A DNA stretch of 64,000 bases, from assembly GCA_910587915.1 (NCBI GenBank), contig CAJUOB010000003.1, positions 97,764 through 161,763 of the forward strand, given 5' to 3'. The stretch comes from an uncultured Muribaculaceae bacterium. Lineage in GTDB: Bacteria > Bacteroidota > Bacteroidia > Bacteroidales > Muribaculaceae. This document shows, in pieces, positions 34,087 to 42,571 of the stretch. Position 1 is the first letter of the stretch; each line of letters starts with the position of its first letter. The notes below the pieces were generated by a model. The model was not told the DNA's origin, did no database searches, and saw only the letters and a program-made list of their open reading frames with translations. The position numbers were made by a program, and so were the translations under genes.

Positions 34087-35145
34087 ATGTTTCGTAAAGC
34101 TGTTTTTATTACATTAGCTCTCTTCTCGACTATTGCAATCAACGCAGCCGAGCCCGCTGACAGTGCGGCGACCGCAACAACCAAAACAATAACGATTCCG
34201 TCGCAGTATGTGCCGACCTTCCATGGTACATTCCGTGGATTTTTCGAGCAGTCCACTACCGGCGGCGGCAGCCGCTTCATGGTGCGCAACGCCCGCTTCA
34301 GCGCGCAGGGCAAGGTGCTTCCGATAGCTGAATATTTCTTCCAGCTCGACCTCTGCGACAAGGGTAAGCTCACGATTCTCGACGCGTATGTGGGTGTGAC
34401 GCCATTCAAGAATTTCAAGGTGATCGCAGGTCAGGGCCGAGTGCCGTTCAGCATCGGTGCCAGCCGAGTGCCGGCTCACTATCACTTCGCCAACCGTCCG
34501 TCGGTGTGCAAGATGTTCGGCAATCTTCGAAATGTGGGTGTGAAAGTGGGATATACGATACCTAAGACCAATCTCTACATCGAGGGTGGCGCATTTAACG
34601 GTACGAACATGACCGATCACACCGGTTGGAACCGTAGCCTTACATATGCGGTTAAGACCAACTATAAGGTGGGCGATTTTCTGCCGCAGCTGTGCTTCAT
34701 GTCGCGACTTCCGGGCGGTGATGGAGTGCGCATAAACCAGGCCGACGCGTCGCTCACGTTCGAGAACAGCGCGTGGTTCATAGAGGCTGAATACTGCTAC
34801 CGCACCTATACTGGTAATTCCTTCAAGGCCTCTCACGGCTATAATTTCGAAATCGACTATGGTTTTCCAGTTAAGTCGAAGATTGTAAACCGCTGGTCGT
34901 TCCAGGGACGCTTCGACGGTATCACCGATGCAAGCAACGGTCTGCGCGGGCCCGAGGGCGTGCTGGTGGACAATTACTATGCCCACAACCGTGTGACTAT
35001 AGGCACTACTGCATCGTATGTGAAGGGTCGTCTGCACTGTGACCTTCGCCTCAACTACGAGCAGTATTTCTATTCTCATGGCCGCAAGGCGAGTTCGCCC
35101 TCCGATGACAACAAACTGGTGACTGCGCTCGTTCTATATTTTTAG
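34087..35145 (+). CDS. Phosphate-selective-porin-like (OprO/P) outer membrane protein
   Basis: A 352-residue protein with signal peptide (FRKAVFITLALFSTIAINAAEP). The following sequence (FHGTFRGFFEQSTTGGGSRFMVRNARFSAQGKVLPIAEYFFQLDLCDKGKLTILDAYVGVTPFKNFKVIAGQGRVPFSIG) matches the OprP/O porin family, in which strand pairs form a 16-stranded barrel, and it ends in KLVTALVLYF. It could carry phosphate, polyphosphate or another anion; selectivity cannot be read. ATG 34087 is selected since the frame upstream lacks a signal. The next gene (SIMPL) follows after 23 bases. Confidence 0.83.
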   Translation: MFRKAVFITLALFSTIAINAAEPADSAATATTKTITIPSQYVPTFHGTFRGFFEQSTTGGGSRFMVRNARFSAQGKVLPIAEYFFQLDLCDKGKLTILDAYVGVTPFKNFKVIAGQGRVPFSIGASRVPAHYHFANRPSVCKMFGNLRNVGVKVGYTIPKTNLYIEGGAFNGTNMTDHTGWNRSLTYAVKTNYKVGDFLPQLCFMSRLPGGDGVRINQADASLTFENSAWFIEAEYCYRTYTGNSFKASHGYNFEIDYGFPVKSKIVNRWSFQGRFDGITDASNGLRGPEGVLVDNYYAHNRVTIGTTASYVKGRLHCDLRLNYEQYFYSHGRKASSPSDDNKLVTALVLYF

Positions 35146-35168
35146 ACACTGTTTACTGACTAATAACT

Positions 35169-35867
35169 ATGAAAAGAATTCTTCCAGCAGCCATCATCGG
35201 TGTGGCAATCGTGATTCTGGGCTTTGCTCTTAAAGCCGGTATCGATAATTTCTCTAACCGCGACCGCGTGGTTACTGTGCGCGGTCTGTGCGAGAAAGAG
35301 GTGCGTGCCAACAAAGTGACATGGCCTATCGTGACAAAGGAGATGGGCAATGATCTGACCACCATCTACAACCGTATACAGAGCACGAATGCTGTGATTG
35401 TCGATTTTCTGAAGAGCAACGGTATTGCCGAGTCGGAATTCTCGGTGAATCCGCCGCAGGTATACGATGCTGCCGCCGACCGCTATGGCAACCAGAACAT
35501 AGTGTACCGCTATCAGGTGACCAATGTTGTGGTGGTGACATCGGATAAGATCGATGCCGTGCGTGCCCTGATGGAAAAGCAGACATCGCTGCTGCAGAAG
35601 GGTATTGCAGTAGTTGCCGGAGACTATAACTACCAGACTTCATATGAGTATACCGATCTCAACTCGATCAAACCCGAGATGATTGCCGAGGCTACGGCCA
35701 ATGCGCGCGAGGCCGCCGACAAGTTTGCCGCCGATTCGCACAGCAAGCTTGGCAAGATCAAGACGGCGTCGCAGGGCCAGTTCTCGATCAACGACCGCGA
35801 CCAGTATACTCCCGATGTGAAAACAGTGCGGGTGGTGACTTCGATCACATACTATCTGCAGGACTGA
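35169..35867 (+). CDS. SIMPL-domain periplasmic protein
   Basis: A 232-residue protein with an N-terminal membrane or signal segment (IIGVAIVILGFALKAGI) and the SIMPL/DUF541 pattern (VVTVRGLCEKEVRANKVTWPIVTKEMGNDL, SNGIAESEFSVNPPQVYD, ...SSVQVTVTSYTYYL-like C-terminus SITYYLQD). Family members such as YggE and Bp26 are periplasmic or outer-surface oligomers with protective, poorly defined roles. It lies 23 bases after the porin gene and is followed by a strong terminator, so it is the second gene of a two-gene unit. Confidence 0.85.
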   Translation: MKRILPAAIIGVAIVILGFALKAGIDNFSNRDRVVTVRGLCEKEVRANKVTWPIVTKEMGNDLTTIYNRIQSTNAVIVDFLKSNGIAESEFSVNPPQVYDAAADRYGNQNIVYRYQVTNVVVVTSDKIDAVRALMEKQTSLLQKGIAVVAGDYNYQTSYEYTDLNSIKPEMIAEATANAREAADKFAADSHSKLGKIKTASQGQFSINDRDQYTPDVKTVRVVTSITYYLQD

Positions 35868-35890
35868 TGTCATAAGGATTTTTTTAGTGG

Positions 35891-35921
35891 GGCCGCATTG
35901 TTGATGCGGCCTCATTTTTTT
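35891..35921 (+). terminator. Terminator after SIMPL gene
   Basis: Stem GGCCGCAT / ATGCGGCC (35891-35898, 35904-35911), loop TGTTG, then TCATTTTTTT. Confidence 0.8.
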
Positions 35922-36001
35922 GTAAAAAAATGAGTGAGTGGTTGAGTGGGTGGAGTTTGGTTTGCGTATGTAGATATGTAAACCCATAAAAACACATTTA
36001 C

Positions 36002-37534
36002 ATGAAAAAACTCTACTCGCTCGCGCTTGGACTTCTTGCAGGCCTCGGCGCAACGGCTCAGGTGACAGTTGGTGGTGCCAACTATGAGACCCTGCAGGCC
36101 GGAGTGGCAGCCGCTGAAGAGGGTGCCACTGTTACCATAAATGAAGATGTGACTATATCTGACCGCATCGAATTCACCAAGCCTCTCACAGTGGAGGCCG
36201 TGGGCGGCGCAAAAATAAAAGTGAATAAGGTTCCTAAGAGCCTCCTGCTTGTTAAGGCCAATGTGACATTCAAGAACATAGTATACGACGGAAACAACGT
36301 TGCCGCCAATGCATCGGCAGTTGAAGTTGCCTCGGGTACGGCTGTGTTTGAGAATGTTAAATTTGTAAATGTGAATCAGACCGGTAACAGAACTGTGACC
36401 GTGAAGAGCTATACTACACTTGATAATGTGTCGTTTGAAAATTGCACCTATGCCGACGGTATTTACAATGTGCTTGTCGGAGCAAACGACCGCCTTACAC
36501 TCAAGGGCACAGGTGAGTATAATGTCTATATCGAGAAAGGCTACCGTATCCGCGTAGATGCTTTCACCGGAAAGGCTACTATCTATCTTGAGCCTGCCAA
36601 GTATGCAGCCGGTTATCTGGTGGCTACCGGCGGTTCTGCCGCCAACTTTGCGCTTGGCAATGCTCCCGAGGGTTATAGCCTTGTGGAAAAAGACGGCAAT
36701 CTTGTGCTTTTCTATGCTCAGGATGTAGCTAAGATTGAAGAAACCGGTGTGGGCTATACTTCTTTCGCCGATGCGATGGCTGCAGCTGAGGCCGGTCAGA
36801 CTATCGTGCTTCTCGAAGATCTTACTCTCACCACACGCGAGACCTGGAGCACTTCGGTGACGATCAAGGGCGCAACTCCCGATGTGAGAATAATCCGTGA
36901 TTTCACCAACAATATCCTCTTCATTCCCAAGAAGCCTATCACCTTCGAGAATCTTATAATTGACGGCAATAACAAGGCCAACAGTAAGAATGAGATGGAA
37001 GCCGGCGACAACAATCTTACTTTCCGCAATGTGAAGATTGTCAACAGCGCTACCGCCCAGAGCATTGTATATGCTAAATCGAACCGCTCGCTCACTCTCG
37101 ACGGTGTGACTGTGGAGAATTGCGGTGAAGCACGCTTCTATATGGCAGACAATTCGCACGCTATTCTCAGCGGCGACAATTCAATACCCGCCATTGCATG
37201 GACCGGTACCGGAAATGTGGTGGAAGTTAATGGAGAACTGACCGGTTCTGAGCCTATCTTGCTGCAGCCTGATGGATATAATGCAGGTGTGGTTATGGTG
37301 AAGAACTGCACAGATGCATCGAAGTTCAGCCTTGGCGCTGCCGACTGGCATCTCGAGGCTCAGGATGGCAACCTGGTGCTGGCTGAAGGTACTACTACCG
37401 GCATAGAAGACGTTGTGACTGACGAGAACGCTCCTGTGGAATACTACAACCTGCAGGGTGTGCGTGTGGAGAATCCTTCGAATGGTATTTTCATCCGTCG
37501 TCAGGGTGGAAAGACCGTAAAGGTGGCTCTCTGA
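36002..37534 (+). CDS. Secreted beta-helix-like protein with two internal repeats and C-terminal sorting-type end
   Basis: A 510-residue protein. Signal peptide (about 1-19), then two homologous units of about 210 residues: about 28-238 (YETLQAGVAAAEEGATVTINEDVTISDRIEF ... GYSLVEKDGNLVLFYAQ) and about 248-462 (YTSFADAMAAAEAGQTIVLLEDLTLTTRE ... DWHLEAQDGNLVLAEG). Short strand repeats (VTFKNIVYDGNN / ITFENLIIDGNN) suggest parallel beta-helix folds as in pectate-lyase-like adhesins. The last 40 residues (EYYNLQGVRVENPSNGIFIRRQGGKTVKVAL) match the type IX secretion C-terminal domains of Bacteroidetes. It therefore probably reaches the surface; no catalytic residues are recognised. Confidence 0.78.
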   Translation: MKKLYSLALGLLAGLGATAQVTVGGANYETLQAGVAAAEEGATVTINEDVTISDRIEFTKPLTVEAVGGAKIKVNKVPKSLLLVKANVTFKNIVYDGNNVAANASAVEVASGTAVFENVKFVNVNQTGNRTVTVKSYTTLDNVSFENCTYADGIYNVLVGANDRLTLKGTGEYNVYIEKGYRIRVDAFTGKATIYLEPAKYAAGYLVATGGSAANFALGNAPEGYSLVEKDGNLVLFYAQDVAKIEETGVGYTSFADAMAAAEAGQTIVLLEDLTLTTRETWSTSVTIKGATPDVRIIRDFTNNILFIPKKPITFENLIIDGNNKANSKNEMEAGDNNLTFRNVKIVNSATAQSIVYAKSNRSLTLDGVTVENCGEARFYMADNSHAILSGDNSIPAIAWTGTGNVVEVNGELTGSEPILLQPDGYNAGVVMVKNCTDASKFSLGAADWHLEAQDGNLVLAEGTTTGIEDVVTDENAPVEYYNLQGVRVENPSNGIFIRRQGGKTVKVAL

Positions 37535-37583
37535 TTTGATTTTTAGGGGAGATGTAATTATTTCCCGATATTTATTTGATAGT

Positions 37584-37624
37584 AAAAACGACCGCGCCCC
37601 CTCTCGGGATCGCGGTCGTTTTTT
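37584..37624. terminator. Bidirectional terminator between repeat protein and rubrerythrin
   Basis: Perfect 13-bp stem AAAAACGACCGCG / CGCGGTCGTTTTT (37584-37596, 37611-37623) between convergent genes. Confidence 0.8.
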
Positions 37625-37658
37625 AGTGTTTTATGTCAGTTGTGTATGGATTCGGGTA

Positions 37659-38240
37659 TCAATAGTTATTTGCTTTACGCTCGAACCAGCCTTGGTCGCG
37701 GCCGCACACCGGGCAGCGTTTGGGCGCTGCTTTTGCAGTGATGGTGAAGCCACACTGGCGGCACATCCATTCGATGGGTTCGGCTTCCTCGAATTCTGTT
37801 CCGGATTCGAGTCGTTCCATGAGTTTGATATAGCGAGCCTCGTGCATCTGTTCTACCTTTGCAATGAGGCGGTAGGTGTTTGCAATCTGTGGGAATCCCT
37901 CTTCCTGAGCAACCTTGGCAAAGTTCTCGTAGAGCTCGCCCCATTCCTCGCGTTCGCCGGCAGCGGCTTCAGCAAGGTTTGTCTTGGTGTCGGCGACTAC
38001 GCCGGCAGGGTATGCGGCGTGGATTTCGACAGTGCCGCCTTCGAGGAGCGAGAAGAACATGCGTGCGTGGCTGAGTTCCTGCTCTGCTGTTTCGAGGAAT
38101 ACGGCTGCGATCTGTTCGTAGCCTTCTTCTTTGGCCTTTTCGGCGAAGAGAGTATAGCGCGAGCGAGCCTGGCTTTCGCCGGCGAAAGATGCGAGGAGAT
38201 TGTGTTCGGTACGTGTTCCTTTTATGCTTTTCTTTTCCAT
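37659..38240 (-). CDS. Rubrerythrin
   Basis: A 193-residue protein with the ferritin-like diiron domain (GTRTEHNLLASFAGESQARSRYTLFAEKAKEEGYEQIAAVFLETAEQELSHARMFF, with E and ExxH ligands) and C-terminal rubredoxin domain (CRQCGFTITAKAAPKRCPVCG). Rubrerythrin reduces hydrogen peroxide in the cytoplasm of anaerobes using electrons passed through its rubredoxin centre. Length and motif order are normal. A second, domain-swapped rubrerythrin is encoded at 58714. Shares a bidirectional terminator with the convergent gene; probably monocistronic. Confidence 0.96.
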   Translation of the reverse strand: MEKKSIKGTRTEHNLLASFAGESQARSRYTLFAEKAKEEGYEQIAAVFLETAEQELSHARMFFSLLEGGTVEIHAAYPAGVVADTKTNLAEAAAGEREEWGELYENFAKVAQEEGFPQIANTYRLIAKVEQMHEARYIKLMERLESGTEFEEAEPIEWMCRQCGFTITAKAAPKRCPVCGRDQGWFERKANNY

Positions 38241-38391
38241 TTATGACAAGAGTTAATTATTTGTTTTGATTAAAACAAAGGGCAGAGCATAAAAGTTCAC
38301 GAGGGATGAAATTTTTTTAAGATTATGTGTGGATATGGAGCCGAGGTTTTGATTTGACCTGTGGTACAGGACGTTGGAGCCTGGTACGGCT

Positions 38392-38427
38392 AAAAAAACA
38401 GCGGCATCATCTTCACGATGACGCCGC
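38392..38427 (-). terminator. Terminator of tRNA-Arg
   Basis: On the minus strand GCGGCGTCATC / GATGATGCCGC stem (38417-38427, 38401-38411, one G-T pair) with loop of five and a run of T (A-run 38392-38399 on plus). Confidence 0.75.
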
Positions 38428-38432
38428 TTTAG

Positions 38433-38506
38433 TGACTCCTACAGGATTCAAACCTGTAACCTTCTGATCCGTAGTCAGATGCTCTATTCAGTTGAGCTAA
38501 GGAGCC
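38433..38506 (-). tRNA. tRNA-Arg (anticodon ACG)
   Basis: A 74-base tRNA on the minus strand. Acceptor stem GGCTCCT / AGGAGTC with one G-U pair and discriminator A; D arm with AGCTCA...TAGAGC; anticodon arm TCTGA-CTACGGA-TCAGA giving ACG; T arm ACAGG-TTTGAAT-CCTGT. The CCA end is not encoded (CT follows the discriminator). ACG reads CGN arginine codons after wobble deamination. A terminator follows at 38392-38427. Confidence 0.95.
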
Positions 38507-38614
38507 TTTTGGCCTCTGCCTTATTTGCGAGTGCAAAGTTACAACATATTATTTTACTCTGCAAATTTTTCGTGTTTTTTTTGCGTGTTTACGCTCATTT
38601 AGGCGATAATAGCT

Positions 38615-38917
38615 TTATTTTTTTTCCGCAGGGGTGGCGATGGCGGCCTTATAGCCTATTTTAGCGAAGCCTTTTTTGATGGCTTCCACATTGGTTTTCT
38701 TCGGGTTGTACACAATGGTGACGGTCTGCTGCGGGACCGATGTGGCAATACTTTTGATACCTTTCTCGAAGCGGAGATTGCTTTTGATCTTTTTCTCACA
38801 GTTTGCGCACGACATTTTAGGCTCAACGGTGAATACCGCTGTGGAGTCTGCGCCACTTGCCGCCCATGCCGATATAGACACCAGCGAAATCATTATTGCT
38901 GAAATTATTTTTTTCAT
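38615..38917 (-). CDS. Exported heavy-metal-associated (HMA) domain protein
   Basis: A 100-residue protein: signal peptide (IISAIMISLVSISAWAASG), then one HMA domain with the metal-binding MSCANCEKKIKSNLRFEKGIKSIATSVPQQTVTIVYNP (MxCxxC). It should bind Cu(I) or a similar soft metal in the periplasm. Its ATG lies 2 bases after the stop of the TonB receptor gene, so the two are translationally linked: the receptor may bring in the metal and this protein accept it. The C-terminus is a normal HMA ending (GFAKIGYKA). Confidence 0.9.
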   Translation of the reverse strand: MKKIISAIMISLVSISAWAASGADSTAVFTVEPKMSCANCEKKIKSNLRFEKGIKSIATSVPQQTVTIVYNPKKTNVEAIKKGFAKIGYKAAIATPAEKK

Positions 38918-38919
38918 AT

Positions 38920-40920
38920 TTATAAATACTGAGTGAAGTTATATCTGAAACCTGCATATATAAGTGCTCCATGCAGAGGCGCATGCACCATTGTGGCGTC
39001 GAAATCGGGGCCCCATGGGTCGGATGCACCGATCACCGGATTTTTCTGCCGGTAGCCGGTGAGATTCTCGCCGCCCACGTAGACGCTCCAATGGCGGAAA
39101 TTTCGTGTTAGTTGGGCGTTCAGCATGGCGTATGCCTTGTAGCGCTTCTCCCACAGAGGATTGGTTGCAGCGGGAAGCGGATTGCGCCCGGAACCGTTCA
39201 CTGCACATGTGACATCGAGCTGCCATATGCCCATGTCGGGGCTCCATCCAAGCGTGAAGAGACCTTTGTCGCGCGATGTGAGAGGTTTCTGCACGAGACC
39301 ACGGCCATAGTCGGTCTTTACGTCGGTGAGTCGGTAGGCGGCGGTAAAAGTAAGTTCCGGGAGTATGTCGAAAGTCATTTCGGCTTGAAATGTATGGGAG
39401 AAGGAGCGGCCGCCAAGGTTGCCGATGTAGGCGGCATGCGGGTCGGCATCGAGGTCGACGGAGAGCTGATTGGAGAAGCGGGTGTAGTAGTACTCGGCCG
39501 ATAGCGCCAACCGGCGCGACCACAGCGTCACATAGCCGTTAGCCGATACACCGGCATTCCATGCGCTTTCCTGCTTCAAGTTCTTCTCTATGTGGAGCGT
39601 GCGTGACGACGCCAGCAAGTAGTGGTATTCGGCCATGACATGGGGCGAGCGATAGCCGCGGCCGGCTGAGAGCTGGAGCGTGAGAGGCGCGGCCACGTTG
39701 TACCGTATGTGGACACGAGGTGTGAACATTTTGCCGTAGAGCGAACTGCGGTCCACCCTCATGCCGGCCATGGCAATGAGGCGGTCGTCGAGGTTGTAGG
39801 TGTACTGGGCGTATGCTCCTGGTGTTGCCTCGTGGGTGTCTTCCGGTTTAGGACTGCCATCGGGGGCGAGGGCGGGCAGCATCTGGTGGTAGTTGTCGTA
39901 GACAAGACTGATGCCGGCCGACAAGGCATGGCCGCCGGTCCATTTGCGTTCGAACATGCCCGACAGGTAGGCATCGCGCTGCACTACCGAGTAGAGCCGA
40001 TTGCCATATCCGGCCTTCATGTCGTGGAAATTTGCCGATGCGATCAGTGCGATGTTACCGTCGTTGTCGCGGTCGAAGATATAGGCATTCTTGGTGAATG
40101 CTTCCACACGCTTTGTGTCGATATCTATAAGATAGGGCTTGTCGAAATGCGCTCCGTGAGCAATCTGGCCGCTGCGTCGGCTTTCGAACAGACCCTTTAC
40201 CGCTGCCTGGAATACATAGTTCGAACCCAGATAAGCCCAGCGGTTCATGGCGGCGAATTGCCGTGTGCGAGGCATGTCGGCAAAACCGTCGTGGTTGCTG
40301 TCGTGGGCCTTGAATGAATTCTCGCCATGGAGCAGCAATGCCGTGCTCCATTTGTCGCCCAAGTGTATGTTTCCGTCGAGGTTGCCTTCGACTTTTCCCA
40401 TGTGGTCGACATATACATTTGCCGATACCGATGGGTCGGCCTGAGGCTTTTTCATCTCTATATTTATCTGGCCTGTCACCGACTCATAGCCGTTTTTTAC
40501 CGAACTGGCGCCTTTCGAAACCTGAATGGACTGTATCCATGGTCCGGCAATGTAGCCAAGGCCGAAAGGTGCTCCAGCTCCGCGGAGAGCGGGCACATTC
40601 TCCGACAGCATCTGGACATATGCTCCCGACAGGCCGAGCAACTTTATCTGACGGGCACCTGTGGCCGCATCGCTGTAGCTGACATCGACCGACGGATTGG
40701 TTGTGAAGCTTTCGCCAAGGCTGCAGCATGCCGCACGTTTGAGATCGGATGCGGTGATGAGCTCGGAATTGGCGGCTGTGCTGCGCATCTTGAGCATAGA
40801 ATGCTTGCCGGTAACCACCACTTCGTGCATCTCCACAACCGAAGTGTCGGCCGGCTCGGCAGCAACAGCAGCCATGGGCAATAAAGAAAGAATAATACCT
40901 ATATATTGGGAACCAGACAT
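38920..40920 (-). CDS. TonB-dependent receptor, probably metal or metallophore type
   Basis: A 666-residue receptor without the extra carboxypeptidase-like domain. Signal peptide (about 1-21), TonB-box-like VVEMHEVVVTGKH, plug (about 45-155: SLGESFTTNPSVDVSYSDAATGARQIKLLGLSGAYVQMLSENVPALRG, SIQVSKGASSVKNGYESVTGQINIEM) and barrel ending GFRYNFTQYL. The plug resembles siderophore, cobalamin and copper receptors. The gene 2 bases downstream encodes a periplasmic HMA metal-binding protein, so the ligand is likely a metal such as copper (inference). A CC pair (residues 65-66, RAACCSLGE) lies in the plug. Confidence 0.9.
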   Translation of the reverse strand: MSGSQYIGIILSLLPMAAVAAEPADTSVVEMHEVVVTGKHSMLKMRSTAANSELITASDLKRAACCSLGESFTTNPSVDVSYSDAATGARQIKLLGLSGAYVQMLSENVPALRGAGAPFGLGYIAGPWIQSIQVSKGASSVKNGYESVTGQINIEMKKPQADPSVSANVYVDHMGKVEGNLDGNIHLGDKWSTALLLHGENSFKAHDSNHDGFADMPRTRQFAAMNRWAYLGSNYVFQAAVKGLFESRRSGQIAHGAHFDKPYLIDIDTKRVEAFTKNAYIFDRDNDGNIALIASANFHDMKAGYGNRLYSVVQRDAYLSGMFERKWTGGHALSAGISLVYDNYHQMLPALAPDGSPKPEDTHEATPGAYAQYTYNLDDRLIAMAGMRVDRSSLYGKMFTPRVHIRYNVAAPLTLQLSAGRGYRSPHVMAEYHYLLASSRTLHIEKNLKQESAWNAGVSANGYVTLWSRRLALSAEYYYTRFSNQLSVDLDADPHAAYIGNLGGRSFSHTFQAEMTFDILPELTFTAAYRLTDVKTDYGRGLVQKPLTSRDKGLFTLGWSPDMGIWQLDVTCAVNGSGRNPLPAATNPLWEKRYKAYAMLNAQLTRNFRHWSVYVGGENLTGYRQKNPVIGASDPWGPDFDATMVHAPLHGALIYAGFRYNFTQYL

Positions 40921-41128
40921 TTGAATCGATAGATTGTTGAACGTCTACAAAATTACAACAACCCACCAATATACCCGTCGCCCGAAATGTTATTAAATCT
41001 TAACCGCTCGGTGGAATGTCGAAATAGTATAATCTCATAAATTTATTGCTACATTTAGCAAAATCAGCATTTACCCAAATCCCGACAAGAAATACGCCAA
41101 AAGAATTGCATGTTATAAAACATATTTC
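40921..41128. other. Intergenic spacer between TonB/HMA and Rhs island 2, no gene seen
   Basis: AT-rich. It should hold the minus-strand receptor promoter; no convincing TTG-N20-TAnnTTTG pair was identified. Confidence 0.4.
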
Positions 41129-41159
41129 TTGCTTTTATCTCAAAAAATCAATATATTCG
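41129..41159 (+). promoter_or_regulatory. Promoter of the Rhs island 2 leader ORF
   Basis: TTG (41129-41131), 20 bases, TATATTCG (41152-41159), one base off the -7 consensus, 23 bases before ATG 41183. Confidence 0.5.
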
Positions 41160-41182
41160 CAACCGAACCAACCCCACATCCC

Positions 41183-41314
41183 ATGAAACCAATCGCCTCT
41201 CTCCTCGCGAGTTTCTGCAGTCCCGGCACCCTCAGGCATGCCCCCGACTTCCACGCCGGCAAATACCACCACCTCTCACCCAGTCCTGAGGATATAAGTA
41301 CCGCTAATAAATAA
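41183..41314 (+). CDS. Short Rhs-leader-like ORF, 43 aa
   Basis: Encodes MKPIASLLASFCSPGTLRHAPDFHAGKYHHLSPSPED, whose order of features parallels the opening of the Rhs-tip protein at 1091 (MKKPIHLF..., SPA.P, R.GT-Y, LSP.S). It is GC-rich, in contrast to the following genes, and stops 79 bases before the next gene. It looks like the 5' stub of an rhs gene whose body has been lost; the word CACGCCGGCAAAT in it recurs at 42256 next to the core-to-tip junction of the M91 gene. Whether it is translated is unknown. Confidence 0.4.
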   Translation: MKPIASLLASFCSPGTLRHAPDFHAGKYHHLSPSPEDISTANK

Positions 41315-41392
41315 AAAACAATGTAAACTTCTATATTTATTACAAAGGTACATACATGGAATACAACAAGTCAAATTGATACTTAACTAATC

Positions 41393-42010
41393 ATGACAAA
41401 GAAAATTATTATAATCTGCTTTACACTATTGTCAATACTATCTATGATGGCATCTTCACAAAAAGATGAAAATGTTCAGACAATAGATGAATTTATAGAT
41501 AAGCAGAAAAAAAATCTACCAATGAAATTTCCCAAAGCTGAATTTAATCATAAAGGGCTGCATACCTTAATATACGATAAAATCATACCACAGCTTACAA
41601 ATAAGTGCATAGGCGAACTACGCCTGATGCTTTACTTCCATAAAAAGGTAAATGAGAATTCTTATTCGGAAATTCAATTAGATATGGAACTTATAGAAGA
41701 ATGTGTCTGTAGAAGTCTTGTTCTTGAAGAAGCAGTTCGTTTAGGATTTGGTTTTTTAAACGAAAAAGACAGTGTTATGATAATTATGTGTGATAAAGAA
41801 AATATAGCTCGTAGTTTAAATATCATATCACATAGCAACAATGACTCTGTAAGCGTTAATCAAGATTATTGGACTTTTATTGGCTCAGGTGGAGACCTTA
41901 ACGCCAGATGGTCATTAAAAGTAACACCTGATACTCTTTTATTGGAAGAATATACCGATAGAGGATTAAAATGTCTATATGGTGTTGATTCCAAATTAAT
42001 TCTACCATAA
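41393..42010 (+). CDS. Hypothetical exported protein, paralogue of the 43794 protein
   Basis: A 205-residue AT-rich gene with signal peptide (KIIIICFTLLSILSMMASSQ). The mature protein shares an order of motifs with the protein at 43794: a helix LHTLIYDKIIPQLTNKC..., a beta LRLMLYFHKK, and a C-terminal WTFIGSGGDLNARWSLKVTPDTLLLEEYTDRGL versus WTYIGTGAPIVTHWYLEVYNDSVLLDWYYDEGL. No known family. It precedes the M91-like tip by 9 bases. A secreted immunity or accessory protein is possible; function is not established. Confidence 0.55.
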   Translation: MTKKIIIICFTLLSILSMMASSQKDENVQTIDEFIDKQKKNLPMKFPKAEFNHKGLHTLIYDKIIPQLTNKCIGELRLMLYFHKKVNENSYSEIQLDMELIEECVCRSLVLEEAVRLGFGFLNEKDSVMIIMCDKENIARSLNIISHSNNDSVSVNQDYWTFIGSGGDLNARWSLKVTPDTLLLEEYTDRGLKCLYGVDSKLILP

Positions 42011-42019
42011 ATATTACAC

Positions 42020-42571
42020 ATGACATTTGGCTATAGACAATATAAGCAAATTGCCACCTACTACGATACCCTGGGCCGCGTGGTGCAGGCGCGCTCAGCG
42101 GCTCCTAAGGGAAATGTCACGGTCAGCACAGCGCACACATACTTCGGTGCGCCCGAGGCTACGCGTACCATCCTCGGGCGATCCGACACCACATACATAT
42201 TCGAGACGGTCCACACCTACAATATCAGTCTGCTACAGATCCTGTGCCGCTACAACTCCCACGCCGGCAAATCAAAAGCCAATAATAAATTCAACGCTGA
42301 AAATGGCGCGGGTTCTGATTTCCAAATAGTTTTCAATCCTTATTTCATATCTGAAAATGGAGATAGACCAAGCTTTATAGGTCTGGCTCATGAATTAATC
42401 CATTCTTTACATAGCGCTGATGGAACTGCATATTATGATAAGAATGGAAATCAAATTTCGGTATACGAGGAATCAAGAACAGTCGGATTGCAATATAACG
42501 AATGCGATGAGCCAACCGAAACCCATATACGTAAAGAAAATGGAATTCCAGCGAGGACAAAATATAATTAA
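42020..42571 (+). CDS. Orphan Rhs tip with M91-like zinc-metallopeptidase toxin domain
   Basis: A 183-residue protein with no signal peptide. Residues about 10-80 are GC-rich Rhs YD-repeat sequence (ATYYDTLGRVVQARSAAPKGNVTVSTAHTYFGAP, LQILCRYNSHAGKS), then AT-rich DNA encodes SFIGLAHELIHSLHSADG (HELIH, HExxH zinc motif near residue 120) and EESRTVGLQYNECDEPTETHIRKENGIPARTKY. The last part matches the M91 (NleD-like) effector peptidase pattern, in which EE..TVGL and TE...R.E.G.P.R follow the zinc motif. This is a truncated Rhs delivering a peptidase; the cage is missing. Zinc site seen; target and toxicity inferred. Confidence 0.75.
   Translation: MTFGYRQYKQIATYYDTLGRVVQARSAAPKGNVTVSTAHTYFGAPEATRTILGRSDTTYIFETVHTYNISLLQILCRYNSHAGKSKANNKFNAENGAGSDFQIVFNPYFISENGDRPSFIGLAHELIHSLHSADGTAYYDKNGNQISVYEESRTVGLQYNECDEPTETHIRKENGIPARTKYN

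Noticed and set aside
35912..37159. 415-codon minus-strand frame opposite the beta-helix-like gene
   Set aside because: Lacks a plausible start, crosses a terminator and lies opposite a supported secreted protein.
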